Shown piece by piece: positions 17,878-26,954 of a DNA stretch of 64,000 nucleotides (positions are counted from its first letter, which is position 1; each line of letters starts with the position of its first letter). This stretch comes from Saprospiraceae bacterium (GTDB lineage Bacteria; Bacteroidota; Bacteroidia; Chitinophagales; Saprospiraceae). The position numbers and the translations under genes were made by a program. The stretch is from assembly GCA_022842725.1 (NCBI GenBank), contig JALHOZ010000003.1, positions 1 through 64,000 on the forward strand, written 5' to 3'. Under the pieces are notes generated by a model. It was not told the origin of the DNA. It ran no database searches and was given only the letters and a program-made list of their open reading frames with translations.

Positions 17878-19173
17878 CTAATCTACCTCCTTTCTTTTCA
17901 TCACGGGGATGTTTTTTACCACCATTTGAATGGTTTTGTGCAGCCGTTCTTCCATCAATACCAAACGATTGTGTTTCATGGCTTGCAGGGTTTCGTCATT
18001 ATAATGGCGAATGGTGATGAGCTCGAGGTCTTCATCCGTCACACAGCGGAAGTCGGAACCCAATTCGGTTTCAAACAATTTGATTTTGTCCGGAAAATAA
18101 TTGGTACAGATAGAAAAACTGATGGCGGTATTGCGCATCATATTGACTTTGATCCGGTGTTTGTCTAGGAGGGCAAAAATACTGCTGAGGTGATGTTCGG
18201 CGACAAAAGAAAAGTCATTGGAAGATATGTGGAGCAGGCATTGATTGGGTTCGATGACGATGACCGGCGGATAACTCAGCTCCATCACATCACTGATGAG
18301 GGTGCCTTCACTTTCGGGATCGTCAAACGGTCTTACGTAGAGGGGAATGTTTTTGTTTTGTAAAGGTTTGATGGTCTTCGGATGGATGACTTTGGCACCG
18401 TAATAAGTCATCTCTATGGCTTCTTTGTAAGAAAGCCGGGGCAGCTTCAGTACATCTTCAAACAATCGCGGGTCGGCTGTGAGTACACCGGGTACATCTT
18501 TCCAGATATGCATACTTTTGGCATCCAGGCAGTAGGAGAGTATGGCTGCGGTATAGTCAGAACCTTCTCTGCCGAGGGTGGTCGTAAAATTTTCGCTGCT
18601 GCTGCCGATAAATCCCTGGGTGATGATGATTTTTCCCTGTTCGATCAGGGGCATCATCTTTTGTACCGTCTTTTTTTGGGTTTGGTCCCAGAGGATGCGG
18701 GCATCCCGGTAGGTATTGTCCGTATGGATACAATCTCTGGCATCTACCCAGACGGCGGGCAATCCGATAGAGATCAGGTAGGCGGCCATGATTTTTGTGG
18801 AGAGTATTTCGCCGATGGAGACGATCTGGTCATAGTAGTAGTCAAAAGATTCTTCCGGCTTTTCTTCTATGATCCAGTCTATTTCGACCAGGGTATCGTT
18901 GATTTCTGTCAGGATGTCGCTGGCGTTCGGGATGAGTGATGAGGCGATATCTTCGTGTTGTTTCTGCAGTTTTTGGAGTAAATCCCGGGTATTTCCTTTG
19001 CCGGTATACCAGGATTTGACGATATCTTCGAGGGCGTTGGTGGTTTTGCCGAGGGCGGAGATGACGACCACGGGGTTTTCGTGTTGAAACCTGCGGATGA
19101 TGTTGGCTACATTTTCAAAACCTGTTTTGTCTTTGACGGATGCCCCGCCGAACTTAAAAACTTTATGATCCAT
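17878..19173 (-). CDS. Aspartate kinase (monofunctional)
   Basis: A 431-residue enzyme phosphorylating aspartate, the first step toward lysine, threonine and methionine. The N-terminal KFGGASV, the central TTLGREGSDYTAAIL, and IWKDVPGVLTADPR are diagnostic of the kinase domain; the C-terminal 130 residues form the ACT regulatory region. There is no fused homoserine dehydrogenase. The frame is open 57 codons further upstream, but the ATG at 19173 gives the family N-terminus MDHKVFKFGG and lies 21 bases after a TATCTTTG box. Several paralogous aspartokinases occur in this phylum, so I do not assign lysC or thrA. The 5' half appears richer in G and C than neighbours. Confidence 0.93.
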   Translation of the reverse strand: MDHKVFKFGGASVKDKTGFENVANIIRRFQHENPVVVISALGKTTNALEDIVKSWYTGKGNTRDLLQKLQKQHEDIASSLIPNASDILTEINDTLVEIDWIIEEKPEESFDYYYDQIVSIGEILSTKIMAAYLISIGLPAVWVDARDCIHTDNTYRDARILWDQTQKKTVQKMMPLIEQGKIIITQGFIGSSSENFTTTLGREGSDYTAAILSYCLDAKSMHIWKDVPGVLTADPRLFEDVLKLPRLSYKEAIEMTYYGAKVIHPKTIKPLQNKNIPLYVRPFDDPESEGTLISDVMELSYPPVIVIEPNQCLLHISSNDFSFVAEHHLSSIFALLDKHRIKVNMMRNTAISFSICTNYFPDKIKLFETELGSDFRCVTDEDLELITIRHYNDETLQAMKHNRLVLMEERLHKTIQMVVKNIPVMKRKEVD

Positions 19174-19194
19174 GGTATAATGCTTCTGAAGGCA

Positions 19195-19202
19195 CAAAGA
19201 TA
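19195..19202 (-). promoter_or_regulatory. Putative -7 promoter box TATCTTTG
   Basis: Exact TAnnTTTG match on the minus strand, 21 bases before the chosen aspartate kinase start at 19173; it supports that start over the upstream one. Confidence 0.5.
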
Positions 19203-19453
19203 CATTACCCGTAAAGAAGAATAAAGTTTTGGGTGGGATTAAGTTTGGGGAGATGTCGAAAAGAGGAGTATAAACTTCAAAAAATAATTTCTTTTTGATA
19301 CTATCCCTCTTGGCACCATCTTGAATCAGAGTTTGAATTATCAAGTCTAATGAGCACGTAAGAAACCCCTATTAAAACCAAAAACTGAGTTAAAAATCAA
19401 CAACAGATTGATGTATTCAATTTTGTCATAAATCTCTGATTAGAAATTCTTTT

Positions 19454-20254
19454 TTAGTTACAACACGGCTGCATGTTATATAATTCCAATACTTCAGCTT
19501 CGTTGAGTTCTTTATTCAAAATTATGACATCATCTATAAAACCAGTATAATATTTTCCTAAAACTATATCTCCGATGTTTCTTGAATTATATCCACATTG
19601 AGCGTCGCCTGAAGCAATTTCCTGTAATTTACCATTAATATAAATAGCAATTTTTTTATTGTTGAAGGTAAACACAGCATGCTTCCAGACATTACTGTTG
19701 TATGCATGAAAAAAGCCATCACATAATAGTGAATCGGGGATTGGATCCGGGATTGGATCCAGGATTGAATCCAAATTGATTTTATTTTCCCATACAGAAT
19801 TTCTATTTACTGCAGCTACTGCTTTTCGGCAATCATACAAACCTAATGACCATTCACCATATTTGTCCGGACATTCAAACTGATCGTATTTTGTCCTTGA
19901 TATGAGGACCTCATATTCTTCAAAAGCGTCTTCTGCCATATACCACAATGAAACAGAAAAAGAATTATTCTGAAGATTGTTCGTAAAGTCTCCGTTTACA
20001 TACAAAATTTGATTGAATGTGTGATCAAATCGGGCAGCACAAAAGTGGTTTTCTTGTCTGTCTTTTCCAAACTGAACACCGTTTTTATTTTTCAGGTTGC
20101 CTTGCTTTCCACTTTGATCCTGAAGGCTTCCCTTTGAAAAACTATAATAGGCAATAACAGAACGATCTAAGTTGTCCGGGATACAATCAATGGCAACTTC
20201 TTTAGAACACGATAAAAAAACCATTAAAAAAAATATTACACAACTGTGTTTCAT
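19454..20254 (-). CDS. LamG/concanavalin-A-like domain lipoprotein
   Basis: A 266-residue lipoprotein (lipobox VFLSCSK, Cys near residue 16) with a single LamG_3-type domain: AYYSFSKGSLQDQSG, NSFSVSLWYMAEDAF, WKHAVFTFNNKKIAIYINGK and the closing GFIDDVIILNKELNEAEVLELY, which is the typical end of bacterial LamG domains. Such domains bind carbohydrate or protein ligands on the cell surface; the ligand is unknown. In the middle, an Ile-Pro-Asp-Pro tract is encoded by three 12-base tandem units (19737-19772), an insertion within the domain. The gene is isolated and opens the repeat-containing accessory region. Confidence 0.78.
   Translation of the reverse strand: MKHSCVIFFLMVFLSCSKEVAIDCIPDNLDRSVIAYYSFSKGSLQDQSGKQGNLKNKNGVQFGKDRQENHFCAARFDHTFNQILYVNGDFTNNLQNNSFSVSLWYMAEDAFEEYEVLISRTKYDQFECPDKYGEWSLGLYDCRKAVAAVNRNSVWENKINLDSILDPIPDPIPDSLLCDGFFHAYNSNVWKHAVFTFNNKKIAIYINGKLQEIASGDAQCGYNSRNIGDIVLGKYYTGFIDDVIILNKELNEAEVLELYNMQPCCN
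19737..19772. repeat. Tandem repeat, 3 x 12 bases, inside a CDS
   Basis: Three consecutive units GGGATTGGATCC, GGGATTGGATCC and AGGATTGAATCC. Read on the minus strand they encode Asp-Ser-Ile-Leu-Asp-Pro-Ile-Pro-Asp-Pro-Ile-Pro. In-frame unit length means copy-number change would keep the gene open. Confidence 0.9.
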
Positions 20255-20700
20255 ATTACATATTTAAGTGAAAATACTAAGCCGTATGAAAAAAAATCTT
20301 TCTTCTATTCTCCCGGAAATAGCATGAAAAAAGTACGTATAATTGGAAATTGCCATCCAATTGAAAATATTAGAATAATAAAGAAACATTACTTATTGGC
20401 ATTTAATATCTGTCTTTCACAATCAAACTGAATATTATCTTTTATATTGTTCCATTAAATTGTAAATTATTATTTTTTTTGGGATGATGACTTAACTGAT
20501 AGACTGTTGAGCTTGGATACCATTGAGTTTATGATACTGCCAGTAATTTTGATTTTCATTCTGATAGCTAACAGTATTTTAACCTATATAATCGTAACCG
20601 AACTATTTAAAACACTATTAACGGTTACAAACGGAAACGTTTTCTTCCTGTTGTTTGGTTTCGGTAAAAACGAATTATACATTTTTTCATGTATTAGTTC

Positions 20701-20715
20701 GCAGTTACAAACTGC
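20701..20715 (+). repeat. REP-like hairpin copy A (GCAGT-TACAA-ACTGC)
   Basis: Perfect 5-base stem around the loop TACAA. Same design as the hairpins at 20764, 23128, 23184 and 27896, but with different, compensating stem bases. Confidence 0.55.
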
Positions 20716-20760
20716 CTCTAGATCGTGGTAATCTGTTGAATGGCTTTTTTGGTGATATGG

Positions 20761-20791
20761 GCACAAGTAGCAAACTTGCGTCAGCAAGGGG
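20761..20791 (+). repeat. REP-like hairpin copy B
   Basis: CAAGT-AGCAA-ACTTG (20764-20778) followed by the tail CGTCAGCAAGGGG. The tail matches the CGCCGGCAAGG tail of copy D at all but two positions. Confidence 0.6.
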
Positions 20792-20912
20792 AATCAGGGT
20801 AACATGCTAAAAAATACCTTCATAGGGCTTATGTATACGGTGCGGCTTAAAGCCAGAAGTTCCGGCTCTTTACCTAAAAAGTAAATTTAACATAGTTTTC
20901 TCCCGGAACCAA

Positions 20913-20949
20913 CAAATCATCCAAATGAATTTGGATGTCCGAAGAAGCC
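20913..20949. repeat. Palindromic intergenic repeat, copy 1
   Basis: Core ATCCAAATGAATTTGGAT, a palindrome, followed by GTCCGAAGAAGCC. It matches 20913-20949 to 30702-30738 with four differences in 37 bases by eye. Confidence 0.7.
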
Positions 20950-20997
20950 AAAAAAAGGTGGTATGTTTTATGTGCGATTTTTAACTCATCCTTTCAG

Positions 20998-21032
20998 ATG
21001 TCTCGTCATGTTTTTGAGACACGACGAGACAT
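20998..21032. repeat. Inverted repeat ATGTCTCGTC/GACGAGACAT
   Basis: Perfect 10-base arms separated by 15 bases, 81 bases after the stop of the minus-strand lipoprotein gene. No T-tract follows the stem on either strand, so it is not a normal terminator. Confidence 0.6.
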
Positions 21033-21112
21033 AAAAGTTAAAAAAAAGACAAAATTATTTATTACAAATTTTTAATGAAGATTCCGGATAACTATGCCAA
21101 CCCTGCTTATTG

Positions 21113-22297
21113 TCAAAATGAAACGATACGAATGAGGTCACTACTCCCTACATCACCATAATCATAGTCATATAACACTTTTTTGTCAAAATCAAATATG
21201 GCTTTATACGTTGTGGTAACTTGTTTTACAAAACAATTGGTGCTGAGATCAAGAAACAAAATGGAACTTCCGTCTTCGTAGATCATTTGATTGCCTTTTG
21301 CATCATAGTCCAACCAATCGGCATTTCCTCTTACCGGTATGTTAAAACTTCGGATGACGTTTTTGGTACGGAGATCCGTTATGCTGCCAGTAGGTCTGAT
21401 TACATAAGGCAGTTTTATGTGATGTTTGTCTGAAAACTTGTTAACCTCTCCCGTTAGACAGTTGATTACATATTTCAAAGAAAGATTGGATTCGAATGAA
21501 AACGTATGTAACACAAAATAAGGTTGGTAGGGATCATATTTTATAAGGGTGCTACTACTCTGAGAGACCTGGTCGATGATAAAAACGTGTTCTTCTTTTT
21601 GTTGATCAAGATTGAAGGAATAAACGACGAATTCATGATATACAGCATCGTTTGCGTACATGATCCAAAGGCACAAATCACCTGACTGGTTCCGGTACAT
21701 TTTCATAAAAGCTTCTTTCCATCCGTCTATTTCAGTATTTTTTATATCAAAAACGGATAATACCTCTTTGGCCTGGCCTGTAGGGATATGATAACTGATG
21801 ACATTAAACTTATTGGCGCTTTTGTTGGCAAAAAGGAAATACAAAGTATTTTCAAAATTAAAAATTTGTTTACAAGAAAAATAATTATTATTCATTTCTA
21901 CCGGAAGTGCAGAAACCGAACCTGTCAACAAATCCATGCTTTGTAAGATCCTTTCGCCATAGACATAAAAATAGATTTTATCGTCCACCAAAACAAATTC
22001 AGACATATTTCCGGTAAAAGGAAAATCCTTTAATGAATTGTCAGATTTATCCACAACCATGATGTGTTTTTGTTGTGAATTGTTTCGCTCATAACCCTGA
22101 TATACTAAATATCGATCGTTAGCCTGTGTGTGTTCTATAAAACAACGTAAAGGTACTGTTATTTCTTTATCAATGGATAATGTGAAAATCTCGCCGGCAC
22201 ACGGGTCGACATCTGAAAGATAATTGTCCTTGTCACAGGAAAAAAATAAAATGATTCCGGCAAGGATAAAAGTTTTAAAAATGGTTTGATTGTACAT
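21113..22297 (-). CDS. Hypothetical lipoprotein, possible beta-propeller
   Basis: A 394-residue lipoprotein (lipobox LFFSCDK, Cys near residue 21). The mature protein consists of repeated short units of the kind LVYQGYERNN, KIYFYVYGERILQSMDLLTG and TLYFLFANKSANKFNVISYH, which resembles a beta-propeller of about six or seven blades, but I recognise no family. It starts 27 bases after the stop of the upstream barrel-like gene, so the two form an operon. A surface-exposed partner of the barrel protein is one possible reading; nothing in the sequence proves it. Confidence 0.7.
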   Translation of the reverse strand: MYNQTIFKTFILAGIILFFSCDKDNYLSDVDPCAGEIFTLSIDKEITVPLRCFIEHTQANDRYLVYQGYERNNSQQKHIMVVDKSDNSLKDFPFTGNMSEFVLVDDKIYFYVYGERILQSMDLLTGSVSALPVEMNNNYFSCKQIFNFENTLYFLFANKSANKFNVISYHIPTGQAKEVLSVFDIKNTEIDGWKEAFMKMYRNQSGDLCLWIMYANDAVYHEFVVYSFNLDQQKEEHVFIIDQVSQSSSTLIKYDPYQPYFVLHTFSFESNLSLKYVINCLTGEVNKFSDKHHIKLPYVIRPTGSITDLRTKNVIRSFNIPVRGNADWLDYDAKGNQMIYEDGSSILFLDLSTNCFVKQVTTTYKAIFDFDKKVLYDYDYGDVGSSDLIRIVSF

Positions 22298-22324
22298 GAT
22301 AGTTTATTTAAGAAGTGAATAATA

Positions 22325-22984
22325 TTAAAATACAGTATAACGCAGACCCAACTGACCAAATAATGCAAAAAGATCATATTCCAAATATTCTTCTACTATC
22401 GTTTCTTTAAAATGATACCTGCCACCTGCCGATATGATGCAGTCCAAATTTTTTCTCACAGGCATATTAAATTCAAATTTCATCATCAAAAAATCATCTG
22501 TTTTTGTATGAAGTTTACGGCCTGACAGAATCGTTTCCGCTCCGTGAAAGTCATTGATCAAACTGCCATTTAACTCAGGTTTGTAAAAACAAAGGCCGTA
22601 ATGCATATAAAAAGAAGTATACTTATCAAGCTGATATGCCAACCCGGCTGCAAGTATCATTTTATCGATATCCACGGTCAGATGGTCTGTATCATAGTGC
22701 GAAAAATTAAAAGGAATTTTTAGTGATTCGTTTCCGTAACCCAGTAAAAGGCCGGCCCTGTATCTTTTATTTATTTGTTTTTCCAACTCAAAATAGGCCA
22801 TGGATCTGTCTGTGAATGTCCTTCTGTCATCATCGGAAAAGTCGGTTACAATATTACCTGCAAGAGGCGTAAAATCCATCAGAACTTTGACACTGACTCC
22901 CTGTTGCCCCGATAGAGGGTTGAAGTCAAAACATAAAAAGTAACCTACAAGTAAAATCAGAATTTTGTAATTCTTTGTTTTCAT
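22325..22984 (-). CDS. Putative outer-membrane beta-barrel protein
   Basis: About 219 residues from the ATG at 22984, chosen because it gives a clean signal peptide (cleavage near PLSGQ) and is preceded by a TATATTTG box; the open frame continues 31 codons upstream. The mature part has alternating beta-strand patterns (GLLLGYGNESLKI, ILAAGLAYQLDKY, FYMHYGLCFYKP) and ends in a C-terminal aromatic strand GQLGLRYTVF, the usual end of outer-membrane barrels. No specific family is recognised. It heads a two-gene operon with the lipoprotein at 21113-22297. Confidence 0.7.
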   Translation of the reverse strand: MKTKNYKILILLVGYFLCFDFNPLSGQQGVSVKVLMDFTPLAGNIVTDFSDDDRRTFTDRSMAYFELEKQINKRYRAGLLLGYGNESLKIPFNFSHYDTDHLTVDIDKMILAAGLAYQLDKYTSFYMHYGLCFYKPELNGSLINDFHGAETILSGRKLHTKTDDFLMMKFEFNMPVRKNLDCIISAGGRYHFKETIVEEYLEYDLFALFGQLGLRYTVF

Positions 22985-23023
22985 AACATTTGTTTTTTCA
23001 GTTAACAATAATAATTTATAGCA

Positions 23024-23031
23024 CAAATATA
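23024..23031 (-). promoter_or_regulatory. Putative -7 promoter box TATATTTG
   Basis: Exact TAnnTTTG match 39 bases before the ATG at 22984; it lies inside the longer open frame and therefore supports the shorter start. Confidence 0.45.
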
Positions 23032-23127
23032 ATGGCGAAAAATAATACCCGTCAAGAGGTAAAACAGATTTTAACATAATTTTAAATCCGGTACAATCAA
23101 AAGGGAGTTTTGTGTGTGATTAAAGGG

Positions 23128-23150
23128 ACGGGCTACAAACCCGTGTTGGC
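23128..23150 (+). repeat. REP-like hairpin copy C
   Basis: ACGGG (23128-23132) and CCCGT (23140-23144) flank a loop CTACAAA, followed by GTTGGC. Same loop core TACAA as the other copies, with a different stem. Confidence 0.5.
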
Positions 23151-23181
23151 GAAAAGGCCTAATTAGTTTCAGTATTGGAAA

Positions 23182-23212
23182 GGCACGAATTACAAACTAG
23201 CGCCGGCAAGGA
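23182..23212 (+). repeat. REP-like hairpin copy D
   Basis: GGCACGAAT-TACAA-ACTAGCGCC followed by GGCAAGG. The stem is partly mismatched; alignment with copy B covers the whole 29-base unit with about seven differences. Confidence 0.5.
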
Positions 23213-23350
23213 GTTATTTTTATACATCTTCTTGGCTTAACCTTGTATCTGATTCATTGCTGACTATTCCAACAGAAATTTAATGAATACGTCACACAAA
23301 AACAACTGATCCTACCTTCGTTCTACCTGCATCCATACCATAATCGACAC

Positions 23351-26300
23351 CTATATCTTAGACACTTTACAGGTATACCTATACTCTTTTGTTTTTATCT
23401 CGATCACATACAAACCTGGTCTTACATAGCCGAGATCAAGCGTGATGTCTGACGTATTTCCTGTTTCAGCAGAAATTAATCTGCCGTAGATGTCATATAA
23501 ACGAATCAGACAAGATTGTTGGGCTGTAAAATCTCCTTTGATGTCGACCGTGGCGTTTGTCGGATTGGGAACGGCAAAAATCGTGTGTTTGATGACATCT
23601 TTTGTTTTGTCCGGAAAGTCATACAGGGTAACTACTTTGTTTGTGATAATCGGTTCATTAAAATCAAAAAAGATAGCCGCTTCGTTTTGCAGGGTGTCTC
23701 CCAATTGTATCGTACTGTCAAGTGCCATGTCAAACTTCACAAAACCATTTGACCCGGGTTCATTGGTAAAACTATCCACCAGCTGAATATTCGGAAAATA
23801 GATTACAAGTTTTCTGCCGGGTTGGATCTCCCATTCAAATTCATGGGACGCCACCACAGGCCGAAGTGTATGGATATCAAAAACAGGACTGATGACATCC
23901 TCGATTCTGACATTAAAAGCGGTATCCGTCCCTGTATTTTGAAATCTGACCAGGTATTCTATTTTGTCCTCTTTACTTTGATATAAAACATCTTTATAAC
24001 CATTGACAAAAATAGCTTTGTCATTAGGATCAAAAGAACCCACATTTATTCTGCATTCTTTGCCATTATTTTTTGGTAACGGTTGGTCACAATCATTGTC
24101 CGCTTCAACAAATGCTGAGATACAATGTTCCTGCCCCAAATCGGCTTCACAACTCAGCTCAAATAAAAAATTAAATCTCAAATCTTCTCCTACTTCGAGA
24201 TCCGGAAGTTTTAATATCAACTCAGGATGTGTATAAGACACCACTTCGAGATCACTGGACTTAAAAATAAAAAAACTGTCCAAAGTGATATAAATGAATC
24301 CGTTTTCTACCGTTTCATTACCATTATTTTTAACATTCCCGTAATACCTATTATCAAAACATCTTCTCAACAAGGATGTACTCAATCCTAATGTAAGATC
24401 AGCACATTCCTGATACACTTTGACATGAAAAGTGATGGTGCTATCCGGGTGATAATCTTTTACCAAAATTTCCTTTTCGCATACTTCAGAAAAATTTCTG
24501 TTATAATTGAGTGAAAAGGTGGTAGCGTCCGTACTATAATACATATAGGCTTCTCCATGGATGTCCAGGGGTCTTTGACGTCCGTCACTTGACACTACCA
24601 CTCCGGTCATCGGTCTGGCTTCCCACGGATCTGCGGCACAATTAAAATTTTCATCCCTGAGCCCCCTGACTTTAATAAATTTTGATATGTCAGAATCAGG
24701 CACAACCGTTTTGAGAATACCTACGCCACTTGTAGCTACATAGATATAATGATCAAAACTGACAGAAATATCCGTCAGATATTCTATTCTGGCATCTTTT
24801 GGTGTGATATCCGGCCATGTCAAACCTTGATTAAATGAGGCCAATATTCTGTTACGAAACAAAATATACATATTTCCGTAATGGTCTACGGTAAATTTAC
24901 TAAAAATCAAAGTTCCCATATCATGAATAATGGTATCCGTGATAAATGTATTCCCTTCATCTGTTGATATATGGAAAATCAAAGCCCGTTTGTTTGTGGT
25001 ACCCACCGCTACATTTGTCAAAGCATAAATATTTTTGCCATCGTATGATGATTCCAAACCTAAAGCATTGACAAAAGGTAGTGATTTCGTGCTGTTGGTC
25101 GCAAGATCAAGGATCCGGTAACCAAAACTGCCTCTCTGTATTAATTTGTTGTTTCCGGTGGGAATACTCCGGGAAGTATTGGTATAATTAAAGCTTTTAG
25201 ACGACTTGATATTTACATAATCCTCAGAAGTATGAATTTTTCCTGATTCTATAATGTACAACTTATTGTTTTTTAGATAAACCTGACCGTTGTGTATATA
25301 ATTAAAATTACATAATGTTATATCATCAAAGGTTTCATTAATTATATAATTATTGTAGGGAACATTAAAAAATACTTTACCATTGGGCAAACCCAATTTT
25401 ATATATTGGCTGACATTGATGCCAAATCTCGTAGTGCCCTCCTGCCAGTCATCCTCAGCTTTTTTGTAGGTCAGATATCTTTCGCACTGATCCTCAGCTA
25501 TTACATTTCCATTGATTGCTGCGGTGACAGAAAAAGCATACGCTTTCTGCTGTATATTGCAGGCAATATCCTTCCAGGTGGTGCCTTGATCAAAAGAAAT
25601 CTGGTTCATTTTATTATCTGTACAATTTAAATACATTCTTATAAAATTTCCGGAACTATCACAAGTAACCCATGACCGGATATTGTCAAACAAAACCTTT
25701 GAAGTTTCTCCCTTATCCGTCGAATAAACATATTGAGCACCTTTCTGACTAAATATATATCCGTTTTTTCCTACATTAGAATTACCATCAAAAATGGAAA
25801 ATGCAGTCAATGTTTGCCATGTTTTTCCGCCGTCGTCTGAATATTTTCCATTCATAAGGAACCTGCCTTTAGCATAATGGAGCTTGGTAAAATAAGGAAA
25901 CTCAATTTTGTCACCTATAAATGTAAGACTGTCGGTAAATTCCTGAAAACCTGTGGCTGTCGACAGGCCTCCGATGTCAACATAATTTTTATGTCCTTTG
26001 GATAAGTATAAAAAGCCTCTGGTAATGGTGACTGTTTTTTTAAATTTTTCAGTTTTTGTCGTTGCATCCAATACCCGCATATCCTTTCTGGTCACGATGA
26101 TCAGATCTCCGTTGCTCAAAAAATCAAAGTCCGTAATTGAATTTGCATATCCATTGGTAAAATAAACCGAAATCTCATGGGTCAACTTATCAAACTTATA
26201 GATGATGTGATTGCTATAGGTAGAGGTGCCGGGACTTAAAAGTTTTTGCTCCTGACCTAAAAAATATATATTGTTGTCATTATCTTCTTTAAATACAGGA

Positions 26301-26557
26301 TCTGAAACGCTTGAAAATCCTACCGCAAGGCGATAAACAGGATAGTCGAGTTTTTCCCACGAATCACCGTAATTATAAGAAGCAAAATACTCCAACGTTC
26401 TTTTATCCTTATACAGCAATGTTCCGGCTTTGCTTATATAATCAAATTGCCGGTATGATGAATCAGGACTTGCCACCCTCTCCCATTGTATTTCACCCTG
26501 ACTGAAACAAACTAAATGGAAATGCAAAAGAAGAATAATGAATATTGAATTTTTCAT
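23351..26557 (-). CDS. Large secreted T9SS cargo with BNR-like repeats and DUF7619-like domain
   Basis: A 1068-residue protein with a signal peptide (cleavage near CFSQ). The first 600 residues are BNR/Asp-box-like propeller repeats (FASYNYGDSWEKLD, YSDDGGKTWQTL, SFDQGTTWKDIA, SFNQGLTWPDIT). After a Cys-containing middle part there is a conserved domain starting GSFDPNDKAIFVNG (about residue 860) with YLVRFQNTGTDTAFNVRIED and NEAAIFFDFNEPIITN, which I place with the DUF7619/DUF11-like repeat of Bacteroidota surface proteins. The end is a T9SS type-A sorting domain (VPNPTNATVDI to YRYTCKVSKI). It should be a secreted or surface-attached protein; function unknown. The gene is monocistronic. Confidence 0.82.
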   Translation of the reverse strand: MKNSIFIILLLHFHLVCFSQGEIQWERVASPDSSYRQFDYISKAGTLLYKDKRTLEYFASYNYGDSWEKLDYPVYRLAVGFSSVSDPVFKEDNDNNIYFLGQEQKLLSPGTSTYSNHIIYKFDKLTHEISVYFTNGYANSITDFDFLSNGDLIIVTRKDMRVLDATTKTEKFKKTVTITRGFLYLSKGHKNYVDIGGLSTATGFQEFTDSLTFIGDKIEFPYFTKLHYAKGRFLMNGKYSDDGGKTWQTLTAFSIFDGNSNVGKNGYIFSQKGAQYVYSTDKGETSKVLFDNIRSWVTCDSSGNFIRMYLNCTDNKMNQISFDQGTTWKDIACNIQQKAYAFSVTAAINGNVIAEDQCERYLTYKKAEDDWQEGTTRFGINVSQYIKLGLPNGKVFFNVPYNNYIINETFDDITLCNFNYIHNGQVYLKNNKLYIIESGKIHTSEDYVNIKSSKSFNYTNTSRSIPTGNNKLIQRGSFGYRILDLATNSTKSLPFVNALGLESSYDGKNIYALTNVAVGTTNKRALIFHISTDEGNTFITDTIIHDMGTLIFSKFTVDHYGNMYILFRNRILASFNQGLTWPDITPKDARIEYLTDISVSFDHYIYVATSGVGILKTVVPDSDISKFIKVRGLRDENFNCAADPWEARPMTGVVVSSDGRQRPLDIHGEAYMYYSTDATTFSLNYNRNFSEVCEKEILVKDYHPDSTITFHVKVYQECADLTLGLSTSLLRRCFDNRYYGNVKNNGNETVENGFIYITLDSFFIFKSSDLEVVSYTHPELILKLPDLEVGEDLRFNFLFELSCEADLGQEHCISAFVEADNDCDQPLPKNNGKECRINVGSFDPNDKAIFVNGYKDVLYQSKEDKIEYLVRFQNTGTDTAFNVRIEDVISPVFDIHTLRPVVASHEFEWEIQPGRKLVIYFPNIQLVDSFTNEPGSNGFVKFDMALDSTIQLGDTLQNEAAIFFDFNEPIITNKVVTLYDFPDKTKDVIKHTIFAVPNPTNATVDIKGDFTAQQSCLIRLYDIYGRLISAETGNTSDITLDLGYVRPGLYVIEIKTKEYRYTCKVSKI

Positions 26558-26581
26558 AAACTGAAAAGTTGTTTAACATCG

Positions 26582-26589
26582 CAAATATA
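26582..26589 (-). promoter_or_regulatory. Putative -7 promoter box TATATTTG
   Basis: Exact TAnnTTTG match on the minus strand 24 bases before the start of the 1068-residue T9SS cargo gene. Confidence 0.45.
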
Positions 26590-26875
26590 AGGTACACCAT
26601 GTTGCAAATCATGTCAAATTTAAACAACATTTTATACAACGAGTCAAATCTACCGTAAAAACTCAGAATTTAGGGTTTAAAAGGTGAAAATCTTTGGTGA
26701 TCATGACTCCGGGTGACTCTGTTTTGACCTCGCGCTGGCGTAGAGCTGTATACGGTGCTCTAAAATCATCAAAGCCAACAACTTTTGATTTTTTATGTTT
26801 ATCTGGTAGACTAATAATTACAAATTCTTAAGGTTTAGCATAGCAGTGACAACCTGTGACGATGAGGGTAGGGTG

Positions 26876-26917
26876 TTTTTCAGTGATGCGCAAGAAATGC
26901 TACACATCACTGAAAAA
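26876..26917. repeat. Inverted repeat TTTTTCAGTGATG/CATCACTGAAAAA
   Basis: Perfect 13-base arms around a 16-base loop, 38 bases beyond the stop of the minus-strand gene at 26955. The T-run precedes the stem instead of following it on both strands, so a classical intrinsic terminator is not formed. Confidence 0.65.
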
Positions 26918-26954
26918 ATGAGCACCAAAATGAATAGAGGTTTATTTAACATGC

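Larger units (their letters stand above)
20255..21112. other. 858-bp gap without a convincing gene; repeat-rich
   Basis: The short open frames here lack family resemblance and plausible starts. The gap holds two REP-like hairpins (20701-20715 and 20761-20791), one copy of a palindromic repeat (20913-20949) also found at 30702, and a 10-base inverted repeat (20998-21032). It looks like a landing zone of small non-coding repeats. Confidence 0.6.
22985..23350. other. 366-bp gap: promoter plus two REP-like hairpins
   Basis: Contains the -7 box for the barrel gene (23024-23031, TATATTTG on the minus strand) and two REP-like hairpins at 23128-23150 and 23182-23212 about 55 bases apart. No gene is supported here. 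Confidence 0.55.
26558..26954. other. 397-bp gap: promoter, REP-like fragment, inverted repeat
   Basis: Holds the -7 box of the upstream gene (26582-26589), a possible degenerate REP tail (minus strand, CTACGCCAGCGCGAGG around 26738-26753) and a 13-base perfect inverted repeat at 26876-26917. No gene is supported. Confidence 0.5.

Noticed and set aside
17641-18939. Plus-strand open frames of 175 and 185 codons
   Set aside because: They run mostly antisense to the aspartate kinase gene (the first also overlaps the GT2 end) and show no family resemblance.
20507-20731. A 74-codon hydrophobic open frame in the repeat-rich gap
   Set aside because: Its 3' part runs through REP-like copy A, it has no recognisable motif, and no promoter box fits it.
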